A DNA stretch of 64,000 nt, from the NCBI GenBank assembly GCA_024235095.1, contig JACKNC010000001.1, positions 62,001 through 126,000 of the forward strand, read 5' to 3'. Positions 28,061 through 36,769 of the stretch are shown piece after piece (position 1 is the first letter of the stretch; each line of letters starts with the position of its first letter). The position numbers were made by a program, and so were the translations under genes. The notes beneath the pieces are model-generated. The model saw only the letters and a program-made list of their open reading frames with translations, was not told where the DNA came from and did no database searches. The DNA is from Gammaproteobacteria bacterium. GTDB taxonomy: Bacteria; Pseudomonadota; Gammaproteobacteria; Competibacterales; Competibacteraceae.

Positions 28061-29815
28061 TTACTCGCCGATGATTTTGCGCACCACATCGGTCATGGAG
28101 ATGACGCCGGTGGGCTGATCATTTTCAGTGACCACCAGGCGATGCATGCGCCGCCCGGTCATCAGGCTGACCGCGTCGCTCAACAGCATGTCGGCGTCGC
28201 ACGTCGCGCAACCGGGGGTCATGATATCCTTCGCCAATAGCGTGCGGGCCTCGTCCGCCGTGCGGCCCTGCCGCGCCAGCACCATGTCAGTTTGCGACAC
28301 CACACCAATGGCCTTGCCGCTGGCGTCCATGACCACCACCGCATGAATTTCCTTGTTGACCATAATCTTGGCCACCGTGCCCACCGTGTCGTCCGGCGTG
28401 CAGGAAATGATGCCGCGATGCATGAGGTCTTTCACCTTGGTGCCATCGTCAGTAATGGTGATGGCCTCAGCCTGGGCCACACTGGGCAGCGGTTCGGACA
28501 TCGGATAAGGATGCGGGGTGGTATGCACGTCGCCCTGGGGCAGAGTCGGATGTATAGTAGCGACCGGTGGTTTGCCGCTGGCCCCCTGACCAAATTCGGT
28601 GGCGCCGATCAGCACCGCCATGTTGCCATGCGGATGCTTGTTATCATGCATGAGTTGATGGGCAACTGGCAGCTCTTCATAGGTAAATGCCCGCGACAGG
28701 CAGGGATCGAGAAGACCACGCAGAGCCAGTTCGTTCATCTGGTTGGATTGTTCAGCGTTGGCGAAATGCGAGCCTTGCAAGCGCTTTTGCCTCATCCATA
28801 GATAGCGCAGATCAACGGTGGCGTTATAGCCAGTGGTGCCCGCGCAGACCACCACCATACCGCCGGTGTCGCACACAAAGATCGAGGTCGGAATGGTGGT
28901 TTCGCCGGGGTGTTCGAACACGATGTTCGGCGCGCGCTTCTCGCCCAGGACTTCCCAGATTTTCGCGCCGAACGCCCGCACGCCCTTCATCCACTTGGCG
29001 TAGCCGACGTTATCTTTCCAGTGCGGCAACATGCCCCAGTGGTCGAACTCGTTGCGATTAATGCAGCCTTTCGCGCCCAATTTCGTACAGTAGTCGAACT
29101 TGTCTTCGCCGGAGACCATAGCAATCGGCGTCGCGCCCGCCGCCTTGACAATCTGGATCGCCATCGAACCGAGTCCGCCAGCGCCGCCCCAGACCAGAAC
29201 CACATCCCCTTTTTTGACAGCGTGAGTATCCCATCCATGTAACATCCGCCAGGCTGTAGCAGCTACCAGTGTATACGCGGCAGAGCCTTCCCAAGTCATG
29301 TGCTTGGGTTTGGGCATGCATTGATGCGCCTGCACTTTGGTGAACTGGGCAAAGCTACCCCAATTGGTCTCATAACCCCAAATGCGGAAACTCGGCGAAT
29401 ACATGGGATCGCCGCCGCCCTTGACCCAGGGGCAATTACGGTTCCACTGCCCGCAATGCATGACGACTTCATCACCGACTTTGACGTTGGTGACATCTTT
29501 GCCAACTTTGTACACGATACCGGAGGCGTCGCTGCCGCCGATATGGAAATCTTCCGGTTCACCCGCCTTGTTGCGCGCGCCGATCACGTTGACTGGAATA
29601 CCCAACCCGGCCCAAACGTTGTTGTAATTGATGCCAGCGGCCATCACATAGACGAGCACCTCATCATCAGCGATGGATGGGGTATTGACCACTTCCTGTT
29701 GAAACGCTTCCGTCGGCTTGCCGAAGCGTTCCGCACGGATCAGCCAGGCATGCATTTTTGGGGGGACGACGCCCAGGGGAGGCATTTCACCGAGGTTATA
29801 GAGTTCTTTAGCCAT
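28061..29815 (-). CDS. ccr: crotonyl-CoA carboxylase/reductase fused to a CBS-domain pair
   Basis: 584 residues. Residues 1 to about 405 are a complete crotonyl-CoA carboxylase/reductase: GINYNNVWAGLG (about 61-72), RIWGYETNWGSFAQF (about 144-158), NADPH motif GGAGGLGSM (about 210-218), FEHPGETTIPTSIFVC and QGSHFANAEQ. Ccr reductively carboxylates crotonyl-CoA with NADPH and CO2 to ethylmalonyl-CoA, the key step of the ethylmalonyl-CoA pathway. Canonical Ccr ends near HPHGNMAVLIGA; here a linker (about 406-455) leads to two CBS motifs (VKDLMHRGIISCTPDDTVG, about 461-479; AKDIMTPGCATCDADMLLSD, about 528-547). CBS pairs normally bind adenine nucleotides, so allosteric control by energy charge is a reasonable inference. 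The frame is continuous with no sign of assembly error at the junction. Confidence 0.93.
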   Translation of the reverse strand: MAKELYNLGEMPPLGVVPPKMHAWLIRAERFGKPTEAFQQEVVNTPSIADDEVLVYVMAAGINYNNVWAGLGIPVNVIGARNKAGEPEDFHIGGSDASGIVYKVGKDVTNVKVGDEVVMHCGQWNRNCPWVKGGGDPMYSPSFRIWGYETNWGSFAQFTKVQAHQCMPKPKHMTWEGSAAYTLVAATAWRMLHGWDTHAVKKGDVVLVWGGAGGLGSMAIQIVKAAGATPIAMVSGEDKFDYCTKLGAKGCINRNEFDHWGMLPHWKDNVGYAKWMKGVRAFGAKIWEVLGEKRAPNIVFEHPGETTIPTSIFVCDTGGMVVVCAGTTGYNATVDLRYLWMRQKRLQGSHFANAEQSNQMNELALRGLLDPCLSRAFTYEELPVAHQLMHDNKHPHGNMAVLIGATEFGQGASGKPPVATIHPTLPQGDVHTTPHPYPMSEPLPSVAQAEAITITDDGTKVKDLMHRGIISCTPDDTVGTVAKIMVNKEIHAVVVMDASGKAIGVVSQTDMVLARQGRTADEARTLLAKDIMTPGCATCDADMLLSDAVSLMTGRRMHRLVVTENDQPTGVISMTDVVRKIIGE

Positions 29816-29869
29816 TTTGCTGCATTCCTCTCTGTTGGGGTTGTTTGTTTAGGGATCAGGAACTCGCGA

Positions 29870-30853
29870 TTAGAAATCAGGGATAACGCGGGCGCGCAAG
29901 TCTTCATAGGCGGCAATGGGCGAACGGCGCGGGGCGCGAATCAGTTCCGCGAACAAGGCGTCTTCGCCGCCCAATCGACGGATTCCGTAACGTCCAAATT
30001 CCTCGCGCAAGTGCTTGACCAACCATTCCGCCTGACAGCGCTGGCGGCGGGCGGCGAATTGCCCCCGTTCCAGTAACCACGTCCGGTGACTGTCCAGCGC
30101 ATCGGCCAGCGCTTCGATGCCACTACCCAACGCCGCGCTGGCGGACAACGCCGGAGCTTGCCAACCATCGCTGTCGGTGCGCCGGCCCAGCGTCGTTTTG
30201 AGTTCGGACAGGGTTTTACGCGCCGCCATGCCGATGTCTTCCTTATTGACGACGATCACGTGGGGAATCTCCATAATCCCCGCCTTCAGGAACTGGATGC
30301 TGTCGCCGGACGCCGGTTGGGCAACGAAGCAAGTGGTGTCGGTCATTTTGGAAACATCGATTTCCTTCTGCCCAACGCCCACCGTTTCCACCAGCACAAT
30401 GTCGAACGCCGCCAGCATGGCCAGGCTCATCGGCCAGACTTCGGCGCTCAGGCCGCCAAATTCGCCGCGACAGGCCAGCGAGCGAATGAACACCTCTTTG
30501 TCCGCACCGCTGGCGTGCATGCGCAACCGGTCACCCAGCAAGGCGCCGCCACTGATCGGACTGGATGGGTCCACGGCCAGGATGGCGACTTTTAATCCCC
30601 GCCGTCGCCAGACCTGAATCAGCGCGGCGGTCAGCGAGGATTTGCCTGCGCCCGGTGGGCCGGTGATGCCGATCAGGTGACTGCCGGTCGCCAGTTTTCC
30701 AGCGGGCAAGGCGTCCAGAAACGCCGCTGCACATTGCCGGGCCGCCGGTCGCCGGTCGTCGAGCAGATTCAGCGCCCGGGCCAGCGCCAGCCGATCACGG
30801 GCGCTGACGGCGGTCGCCAGTTCCGCCGGATCGGGAAGCGCTGTTCCGATCAT
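29870..30853 (-). CDS. meaB: B12-mutase-associated GTPase MeaB
   Basis: 327 residues, G3E family. Walker A is GITGPPGAGKSSLTAAL (about 62-78), switch region AILAVDPSSPISGGALLGD, D-I-V-L-V-E-T-V-G-V-G-Q-K-E, and the base-recognition motif VVNKEDIG, where lysine and aspartate follow N-K-x-D in spirit. MeaB protects and reloads adenosylcobalamin mutases. The ATGA overlap with the end of ecm makes ethylmalonyl-CoA mutase its likely client. Alternative annotation is ArgK/methylmalonyl-CoA mutase chaperone, the same family. Confidence 0.93.
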   Translation of the reverse strand: MIGTALPDPAELATAVSARDRLALARALNLLDDRRPAARQCAAAFLDALPAGKLATGSHLIGITGPPGAGKSSLTAALIQVWRRRGLKVAILAVDPSSPISGGALLGDRLRMHASGADKEVFIRSLACRGEFGGLSAEVWPMSLAMLAAFDIVLVETVGVGQKEIDVSKMTDTTCFVAQPASGDSIQFLKAGIMEIPHVIVVNKEDIGMAARKTLSELKTTLGRRTDSDGWQAPALSASAALGSGIEALADALDSHRTWLLERGQFAARRQRCQAEWLVKHLREEFGRYGIRRLGGEDALFAELIRAPRRSPIAAYEDLRARVIPDF

Positions 30854-32853
30854 GCCACCGCAACCGGTTGCAAGTCGTGGTTCTTACGAATCAGGTTGAG
30901 AATATCCACCATGATCCCGTTCATGTCGATATCCTTGGGCGTATAAACGGCTGAAATGCCATGTTCTTTAAGCAACTTGGCGTCGCTTTCCGGGATGATC
31001 CCGCCGATGACCACCGGCAGGTTTTTCAAGCCGACCTGGCTCAACTGGTTGAACACATCTTCAACCATTTCGACGTGACTGCCAGACAGCACTGATAAAC
31101 CGATCAGATGCACGCCTTCTTCCAGCGCCGCCTTGGCGATCTGTTCCGGGGTCAGACGGATGCCTTCATAGACGATTTCAAAACCAACATCACGGCCCTT
31201 GACGGCAATCTGTTCCGCGCCGTTGCTGTGGCCATCCAGGCCCGGTTTGCCGATCAGCAGGCGCAAGGGGCGACCCAGCTCATTGCCGGTCTTGACGACT
31301 TCGGTACGAATCGCAACAGCCTTCGCACCACGGCTGTCATCGTTGGCGGGAATGTCGATGCCAGTCGGGGCGCGGTATTCGCCGAAGATGTCACGCAAGG
31401 TTTGCGACCATTCACCGGTGGTCACTCCGGCATGCGCACATAGAATCGACGCCGGCATGATGTTCGCCCCACCGCGCGCGGTCTCGGCCAGATTGGCCAG
31501 CGCCGCTTTGACCTCGGTGTTATTGCGCTGGGCGCGGAAGGCATTCAGCCGTTCGATCTGTTCCCGTTCGGCGCGCGGATCGACTTTCATAATGCCGCTA
31601 TCAACGCCGCCGGTCAGCGGGGAAACTTCGGTTTCCTGGTAGCAGTTCAGACCGATGATCTTCAGATCGCCGCGTTCAATCGCCCGCATCCGTTCGGTGT
31701 GGCTGGTCACCAGTTGCCGTTTGACGTAACCGGATTCGATGGCTTGCACCATGCCGCCTTGTTCCTGCACCCGGGCCATTTCCTCGGTCGCGCCATCGAC
31801 CAGCACCTTGACCTTGGCGGCGATCACCGGCGAACCGTCGAAAATGTCGCCGTACTCCAGCAAGTCGGTTTCAAAGGCCAGCACCTGCTGCATGCGCAGC
31901 GCCCATTGCTGATCCCAGGGACGCGGCAGCCCAAGCGCCTCGTTCCAGGCGGGGAGCTGAATGGCGCGAGCGCGGGCCTTCTTGGACAGACTGACGCCGA
32001 GCATTTCCAGCACGATGCGCTGCACATTATTTTCCGGCTGCGCTTCAGTCAGGCCGAGTGAATTAACCTGTACCCCATAGCGGAAGCGGCGCATGTCCTC
32101 GCTTTGTGCATCATAGCGTTCCCGGGCCAGTTGGTCCCACATCTCGCCGAACGCCCGCATCTTGCAGGTTTCCTCAATAAAGCGGATACCGGCGTTGACG
32201 AAGAAGGAAATCCGCCCGACGACTTGTTCAAAACCTTCCGCGCCGATTTGCCCGGAGTCGCGCACCGCATCGAGTATGGCAGTAGCGGTGGACAGTGCGT
32301 AGGCCAGTTCCTGGGTCGGGGTTGCCCCAGCTTCCTGCAAGTGATAGCTGCAAATGTTGATCGGGTTCCACTTGGGGATGTTTTTGACCGTGTAGGCGAT
32401 GATGTCGGTGATCAGGCGAACTGAAGGTTGAGGCGGAAAGATATAGGTGCCGCGCGACAGGTATTCCTTGAGGATGTCGTTCTGGGTGGTGCCTTGCAGT
32501 TGCGCGGGTTTGGCCCCCTGCCGTTCAGCAACCGCGACGTACAACGACAACAGCCAGGCAGCGGTAGCGTTAATCGTCATCGAGGTATTCATCTGCCCCA
32601 GCGGGATTTGATCGAACAGCGCTTCCATATCGCCGATATTGCAGATGGGTACGCCCACTTTGCCGACTTCGCCCCGCGCCAGGGGATGATCAGCGTCATA
32701 ACCGGTCTGGGTGGGCAGGTCGAAGGCGACCGATAAACCGGTCTGTCCTTTACTAAGATTGGTGCGGTAGAGTTCATTGGACGCCTTGGCGGAGGAGTGG
32801 CCGGAGTAGGTCCGCATCAGCCAGGGTTTGTCGCGTTTAGTGGGAGTGGTCAT
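30850..32853 (-). CDS. ecm: ethylmalonyl-CoA mutase
   Basis: 667 residues, single-chain adenosylcobalamin acyl-CoA mutase. The N-terminal substrate domain has FDLPTQTGYDADHPLARGEV and GKVGVPICNIGDMEALFDQI, and IPLGQMNTSMTINATAAWLL; the D-A-D-H-P-L-A-R-G-E-V pattern is the ethylmalonyl-CoA mutase type. The C-terminal B12 domain has DGHSNG with the cobalt-ligating histidine (about 540), SVLSGSH and VIGGIIP. It converts ethylmalonyl-CoA to methylsuccinyl-CoA, using the product of Ccr. A methylmalonyl-CoA mutase is the alternative, but the neighbouring ccr, mch and mcd favour Ecm. It overlaps meaB by four bases. Confidence 0.93.
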   Translation of the reverse strand: MTTPTKRDKPWLMRTYSGHSSAKASNELYRTNLSKGQTGLSVAFDLPTQTGYDADHPLARGEVGKVGVPICNIGDMEALFDQIPLGQMNTSMTINATAAWLLSLYVAVAERQGAKPAQLQGTTQNDILKEYLSRGTYIFPPQPSVRLITDIIAYTVKNIPKWNPINICSYHLQEAGATPTQELAYALSTATAILDAVRDSGQIGAEGFEQVVGRISFFVNAGIRFIEETCKMRAFGEMWDQLARERYDAQSEDMRRFRYGVQVNSLGLTEAQPENNVQRIVLEMLGVSLSKKARARAIQLPAWNEALGLPRPWDQQWALRMQQVLAFETDLLEYGDIFDGSPVIAAKVKVLVDGATEEMARVQEQGGMVQAIESGYVKRQLVTSHTERMRAIERGDLKIIGLNCYQETEVSPLTGGVDSGIMKVDPRAEREQIERLNAFRAQRNNTEVKAALANLAETARGGANIMPASILCAHAGVTTGEWSQTLRDIFGEYRAPTGIDIPANDDSRGAKAVAIRTEVVKTGNELGRPLRLLIGKPGLDGHSNGAEQIAVKGRDVGFEIVYEGIRLTPEQIAKAALEEGVHLIGLSVLSGSHVEMVEDVFNQLSQVGLKNLPVVIGGIIPESDAKLLKEHGISAVYTPKDIDMNGIMVDILNLIRKNHDLQPVAVA

Positions 32854-32911
32854 GGGCGCCTCTTATAGTGGATTGTGGTGTGGGGTTTGCGTTTGAGGGA
32901 ATACAGGAGTG

Positions 32912-33514
32912 CTACTCGTTGCTAATGGCATGTTGGAAAACGAAGTCTAATGCACCAAATAGTTTGGCCAATTCGTCTATGGTAAAGCCAATTGTGTTCT
33001 TCGTGAAGACACTTTCAATTAACCTGCCGAATTCCCATAATTTTCCATCAGTCACGATGCCATAAACCGGTAGATTGGAGTCCGAATTCATATTTTTTGC
33101 TGTAACCAGTTCAGCCAGGCATTGTCCCCAGCCTTGCTCGAAATCATTTTTCTTCGCTTCGGCGATGATGAGTAATGGTGATTCGAGAAAAGTCTTTCCC
33201 AATTCGGACCTTTTGGAAATCATATAGTCAGGAGTTCCATTAAGCTTTTCATTGTAAGTGATTGGCTTTTGCACCCATAATGAAATCTTTTGATAATATT
33301 TTTTGTAAACTTCCCTCAAGATTGGAAAAATAATGATTTCACAGCGGGATGCTTCCGATGAAAAGACATCCAGATTCTTTTGATTAAATGTAAATTCTTC
33401 AATAAATGTTTTGGGAATATCGTATTCTTGCGGGGCGATAAAGCTTTCTTCCTGGTATTTGATCAGGAATTCAGCTTGAACTTGCGAAATACCCTTATAG
33501 TCACTGAAAGCCAT
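32912..33514 (-). CDS. PD-(D/E)XK-like protein, paralogue 1 of 3
   Basis: 200 residues, function unknown. One of three local paralogues with start M-x-[FY]-S-x-[FY]. A nuclease-fold-like core is visible: GTPDYMIS followed about 20 residues later by LLIIAEAKKNDFEQGWGQC, giving the D ... E-x-K arrangement of PD-(D/E)XK enzymes, then a shared Q-C-L-A-E-L motif. The C-terminal half has YGIVTDGKLWEFGRL. It overlaps paralogue 2 by one base (TAATG). Lower GC than the flanking pathway genes supports acquisition by transfer. It may be a nuclease of a defence or mobile system; this is inference from fold motifs and the adjacent methyltransferase. Confidence 0.65.
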   Translation of the reverse strand: MAFSDYKGISQVQAEFLIKYQEESFIAPQEYDIPKTFIEEFTFNQKNLDVFSSEASRCEIIIFPILREVYKKYYQKISLWVQKPITYNEKLNGTPDYMISKRSELGKTFLESPLLIIAEAKKNDFEQGWGQCLAELVTAKNMNSDSNLPVYGIVTDGKLWEFGRLIESVFTKNTIGFTIDELAKLFGALDFVFQHAISNE

Positions 33515-34134
33515 TATTTGATCTCGCTTATTGCTGCTGTTGAAGTTTCAATCATATCCATCAATATTCCAATAATTTTCTGAGGATTCTTAATATAGTA
33601 GTCTTCAATATCGATATAAACGACCTGCTCCTGCAATTTCAGGAACTTCCAGGCATGTCCGGTCGTGACAGCGCCATAAATAGAGGACATAATCCGACCT
33701 TCCTGCTGGTTATAGATTCTGGCGGCGATCATTTCGGCAATGCATTGGCCCAACCCACCGACAATTCTTTCGTTTTTGGCTTCGACCACAGCAATAACCG
33801 GCACATCGAGGAATAACTGTTCAGAAGACTTGCTGAGAATAAAGTCACAATAGCCGTTCAATCCTTTTTCCTTATCAACATTAAAATCGATTCCTGAGAA
33901 GAAACTGATGTTCAATTTCCTTTTAAGTTCCAGCAGAATATTAATAATAATCAATTCAGAACAGGCTTTTTCAGTGCCAATCGCCAAGGCAAGGGGGACG
34001 TTTTGTTTCAATATTTCAGACAGGGAATCACTAATCTCGATATCTTCAGCGTTGGAGAATAAACTCTCATGCTCAATAATATCAAGATTGAACGCTGATT
34101 TAACTTTTTTTAAATCAAAGTCGCTGTAGGACAT
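33514..34134 (-). CDS. PD-(D/E)XK-like protein, paralogue 2 of 3
   Basis: 206 residues. Shared pattern with its neighbours: MSYSDFDLKKVKSAF start, NGYCDFILSKSSEQLFLDVP then VIAVVEAKNERIVGGLGQC and IAEMIAARIYN. The D-F-I-L-S ... V-V-E-A-K-N spacing is that of PD-(D/E)XK nuclease cores. Downstream, YGAVTTGHAWKFLKL and VVYIDIEDYYIKNPQKIIGI are well conserved with paralogue 3. It lies 28 bases downstream of the methyltransferase gene end and is coupled to paralogue 1. Function not assigned. Confidence 0.65.
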   Translation of the reverse strand: MSYSDFDLKKVKSAFNLDIIEHESLFSNAEDIEISDSLSEILKQNVPLALAIGTEKACSELIIINILLELKRKLNISFFSGIDFNVDKEKGLNGYCDFILSKSSEQLFLDVPVIAVVEAKNERIVGGLGQCIAEMIAARIYNQQEGRIMSSIYGAVTTGHAWKFLKLQEQVVYIDIEDYYIKNPQKIIGILMDMIETSTAAISEIK

Positions 34135-34162
34135 AGGTACATTTTACTGGCTATCATTAAGT

Positions 34163-35317
34163 TTAATTAGCTTGGCTATGACACTTGTTCTTTTCAACCA
34201 GAAACAGAAACTCACGATTTGGCAGTTCTGCATCTCTTACCCATTCATTAGTCCATCGCATACCGGCCATCACATTTCTCCGGTAGTCAATTTCCGCAAC
34301 TTCAATTAACTTGCCATTTTCTGCAATTACCTCATTAAGCTGCTCTGCTGTTGCTCGGCCTCCGGAGCTATAGGAGAGTAGAACGTATTTTGCGTTAACC
34401 TCTTCCAGTGATCTTCGTATGGCATCGACAGCTATGAGTCGTCCATGGCTGTTGCATCGAAACTCCTCGAATACTGAAGCTGCGGTAACATCGGATGTAT
34501 CAGAGCGACGTTTGGCTTTTCCAAAAATATCCGGCTTGTCATTCAGACAAACTGTCGTCCAAAGATGATAATAAGCAGCATACCTAACACGCGATGGTGG
34601 CATCTTTTCATTATTTGAACCGTAGGGTGGATCAAAATAGGCGAGATCGGCCTCTACAGTGGGCAGAAGATCAAAAATGTCTTTTCTATAAACTCGATGG
34701 GGCGCGTTTCGGGGCAACAACGCAGGTACTTTAAGACGCATTTGCTTGTATGAACGCGGAGACCATTCGTTAAGATACGAAGCAAAATGACCCAGTGTGC
34801 TGTCGACTTCGTCGAGCGCGTAAATCAAGCTCGTTAGCAAGACCGACTTCTCAATACTCGAAATTCCGAGATGGTCAATCTCATTACGAATAGCATCAAG
34901 GCGACGTGTATTGTGCTTTTGCCATGGTTTCTTTAGCCCATCACTTCCAACAGACGTTCCATCATTCGGGTCTCCACCATAGTATTCAGTAAACCAGCCA
35001 TCCATGGGTGGAAAATTATTCAGGTGATCAATTATTGGTCTGTAATGTGATTCGGGATACTCGTTGAGGAGGTAGCACTTAGCGAATACTTCTGACCACA
35101 CTGATAAGTCATTGGCAATTACGGTGTATCCTGATTGTGAGAGTGCTTGAGAAACGCGGGTAGTCCCCGAAAAACCATCTATGACTGTTTGTGGCCTTAC
35201 CTTCCTTACTAACGCGAGTATATATGGCAAGAGCTTTTGCTTTGAACCGGCATATTTGATGCCGTTAGTGGACGGCGTATTAACAACGATGTCATCGAAT
35301 AGCGCGAGTGTTTCCAT
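34163..35317 (-). CDS. D12-class DNA adenine N6-methyltransferase
   Basis: 384 residues. Motif order is that of D12/Dam-type enzymes: KYAGSKQKLLPYI (about 21-33), SAM-binding FSGTTRVSQAL (a variant of F-x-G-x-G), then catalytic ADLAYFDPPYGSNNEK with DPPYG, and VLLSYSSGGRATAEQL later. It is longer than E. coli Dam (278 aa), and the insertion between motifs I and IV is probably part of target recognition. In a restriction-modification setting it would protect host sites. It starts 3 bases downstream of the broken companion gene and is flanked by PD-(D/E)XK paralogues. AT-richer than the flanking pathway genes. Confidence 0.85.
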   Translation of the reverse strand: METLALFDDIVVNTPSTNGIKYAGSKQKLLPYILALVRKVRPQTVIDGFSGTTRVSQALSQSGYTVIANDLSVWSEVFAKCYLLNEYPESHYRPIIDHLNNFPPMDGWFTEYYGGDPNDGTSVGSDGLKKPWQKHNTRRLDAIRNEIDHLGISSIEKSVLLTSLIYALDEVDSTLGHFASYLNEWSPRSYKQMRLKVPALLPRNAPHRVYRKDIFDLLPTVEADLAYFDPPYGSNNEKMPPSRVRYAAYYHLWTTVCLNDKPDIFGKAKRRSDTSDVTAASVFEEFRCNSHGRLIAVDAIRRSLEEVNAKYVLLSYSSGGRATAEQLNEVIAENGKLIEVAEIDYRRNVMAGMRWTNEWVRDAELPNREFLFLVEKNKCHSQAN

Positions 35318-35319
35318 AC

Positions 35320-35729
35320 TTACCTTAGCGTCGACCGCTTTTTCTGTTGTTCTACATCTTTCTTCAACTCTTCCATTGCCGCCTCGTGACCCGTTGATGT
35401 AGCGACAAGGGCATGGGAGAAAAAACTCACCAGAACCTTATTATGAGCATAATTGATCCAGCCATTTGTAACGCTATCAAAATATTTGAGACCGTTCTTG
35501 GTATGTGTCCAAAGTCCTCGCTGCAATGCGTTGGCGGTTCCACTGCCGTAGCGCACCTCGCACACGTAATCGTTATCGCCATCATAGAACCGGTAGACCG
35601 GGTGCTTTCTACCTTTGCCCTCGTCTTCATAAATGACTTTTGCAATTTGTAGTTTTGCCTTCTCCTGGTCGAATACGAGAATGTTACTTGGTAGTCGTAA
35701 TGCTGCACAACTTGATCAGAATCGAGCAT
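35320..35729 (-). pseudogene. frameshifted companion of the methyltransferase, possibly a restriction enzyme
   Basis: No intact start-to-stop frame covers this region, but protein-like sequence continues across two frames. One frame opens at ATG 35729 with MLDSDQVVQHYDYQV; near 35690 the sensible reading shifts to NILVFDQEKAKLQIAKVIYE, then YDGDNDYVCEVRYGSGTANA and YFDSVTNGWINYAHNKVLVS, ending QQKKRSTLR. A GTG at 35565 could still start an 81-residue C-terminal piece. The stop is 2 bases before the methyltransferase ATG, so the two were probably an operon. The role as cognate restriction enzyme is only inferred from position; the family is not recognised. The 3' frame lies directly in phase with the stop codon of paralogue 3 upstream. 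Confidence 0.5.
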
Positions 35730-36327
35730 AACTATGACACATGAAGTGAAAAATCCCCAGGATTTTTCCCAACTCCTTAATGTAATACTGATCAAGGTCA
35801 AGATAAATCAGGTCATCAACTAATTTTAAAAATTGCCATTGGACTCCTGTTGTCACCACACCGAAAACAGTACCAATTCCATTTTTCTTTTTTTCATTGA
35901 AAATCTGCGCCGCTTTCATTTCAGCAACACACTGGGGAATACCTTGCACCATGTTTTCTTTTTTAGCCTCGACCACCGCAATAATTGGCGCATCCAGGAA
36001 TAATTGTTCAGCAGACAAACTGATAATGAAGTCACAAGCGCCTTTCAGACCTTTCTCTTCGTCGACATTAAAGTCAATCCCGGAAAACAAACTGATCCTC
36101 CGATTCTCGATTTTTCTGAGTTGCAGTAGTACAGGTGATATGATCAATTCTGATCGGGCCTTCTCAGTATTGTTCGATAAAGCCAGTGGAACAATGTCTT
36201 CCTGCATTTCCCGGTAGAATGGTTCGGGAACTGCCATGCTCTCTACGTCAGAAAACAGACCAGCATCATGTTCTATCCTCATACCAAGGAGTTTGATTTG
36301 TTCAAAGGAAAAGTGGCTGTAGGGCAT
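35716..36327 (-). CDS. PD-(D/E)XK-like protein, paralogue 3 of 3
   Basis: 203 residues, same family as the two proteins at 32.9-34.1 kb: MPYSHFSFEQIKLLG start, KGACDFIISLSAEQLFLDAP followed by IIAVVEAKKENMVQGIPQCV and AEMKAAQIFN. D-F-I-I-S ... V-E-A-K-K supplies the nuclease-fold signature. After YYIKELGKILGI the tail (FHFMCHSYARF) departs from paralogue 2 (LMDMIETSTA...), so the last dozen residues may come from a junction with the broken gene downstream, whose reading frame continues in phase after this TGA. Confidence 0.62.
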   Translation of the reverse strand: MPYSHFSFEQIKLLGMRIEHDAGLFSDVESMAVPEPFYREMQEDIVPLALSNNTEKARSELIISPVLLQLRKIENRRISLFSGIDFNVDEEKGLKGACDFIISLSAEQLFLDAPIIAVVEAKKENMVQGIPQCVAEMKAAQIFNEKKKNGIGTVFGVVTTGVQWQFLKLVDDLIYLDLDQYYIKELGKILGIFHFMCHSYARF

Positions 36328-36345
36328 TGCAATATGTTCTTAAAA

Positions 36346-36565
36346 TTACAAATCTTCTGGCTTTAATCCAGTATGTTTTGTGATTCGCGTCAACATATGT
36401 GGACCAGTCTCCTCACGATCATGAAAAGAAAACACGAAATCAGGCCATCCTGATCGTGAGAGGGTACGATGTGAACCTGACCGGCGCTTGATTTGCCAGC
36501 CGATGCCAGATGCCAGTCAGCGCCGCAAGAACCTGACTTGCTTTTGTTGATGACCATCGGGTCAT
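36346..36565 (-). pseudogene. hicA: hicA-type toxin broken by a 7-bp tandem duplication
   Basis: From ATG 36565 the frame reads MTRWSSTKASQVLAALTGI and then loses sense. The heptamer ATGCCAG occurs twice in tandem (36503-36509 and 36510-36516, plus strand). Removing one copy restores GWQIKRRSGSHRTLSRSGWP, then DFVFSFHDREETGPHMLTRI and HTGLKPEDL, a classical HicA mRNA-interferase with the catalytic S-G-S-H-R motif, 70 residues in all. The toxin should therefore be inactive as it stands. Its antitoxin partner lies immediately upstream. Confidence 0.75.
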
Positions 36566-36769
36566 ACGATAACGCAGAAAAAATATTAATGGGCATGGGT
36601 TGGCTTTCTTCCTGCTCCAATTTTCTGCCAATACTCTCAAAGCCAAAGCTTCCGCTTTGACCATCGCTTGATCTGGAGTATCTCCATAAACCAATACACC
36701 GGGTAATCCAATGACTTCCGCTAACCAGCGTCCGTTTTCTTCCTGTTCGTATTCAATATTGAGATTCAT
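36566..36769 (-). pseudogene. hicB: hicB-type antitoxin, frame-disrupted at its C-terminus
   Basis: Starts MNLNIEYEQEENGRWLAEVI and continues GLPGVLVYGDTPDQAMVKAE and ALALRVLAE, the HicB N-terminal fold that neutralises HicA. After ALRVLAE the zero frame gives NWSRKKANPC, unlike the family; a one-base correction in an A-run near 36620 gives KLEQEESQPMPINIFSAL, which does fit. In the present sequence the hicB frame has no stop of its own and runs into hicA. The start codon overlaps the stop of an upstream remnant (TAATG). Confidence 0.55.

Noticed and set aside
35716..35718. TGA read through as selenocysteine joining paralogue 3 to the downstream frame
   Set aside because: No selenocysteine element is apparent, the paralogues end near this point anyway, and a better start for the downstream protein exists in another frame.
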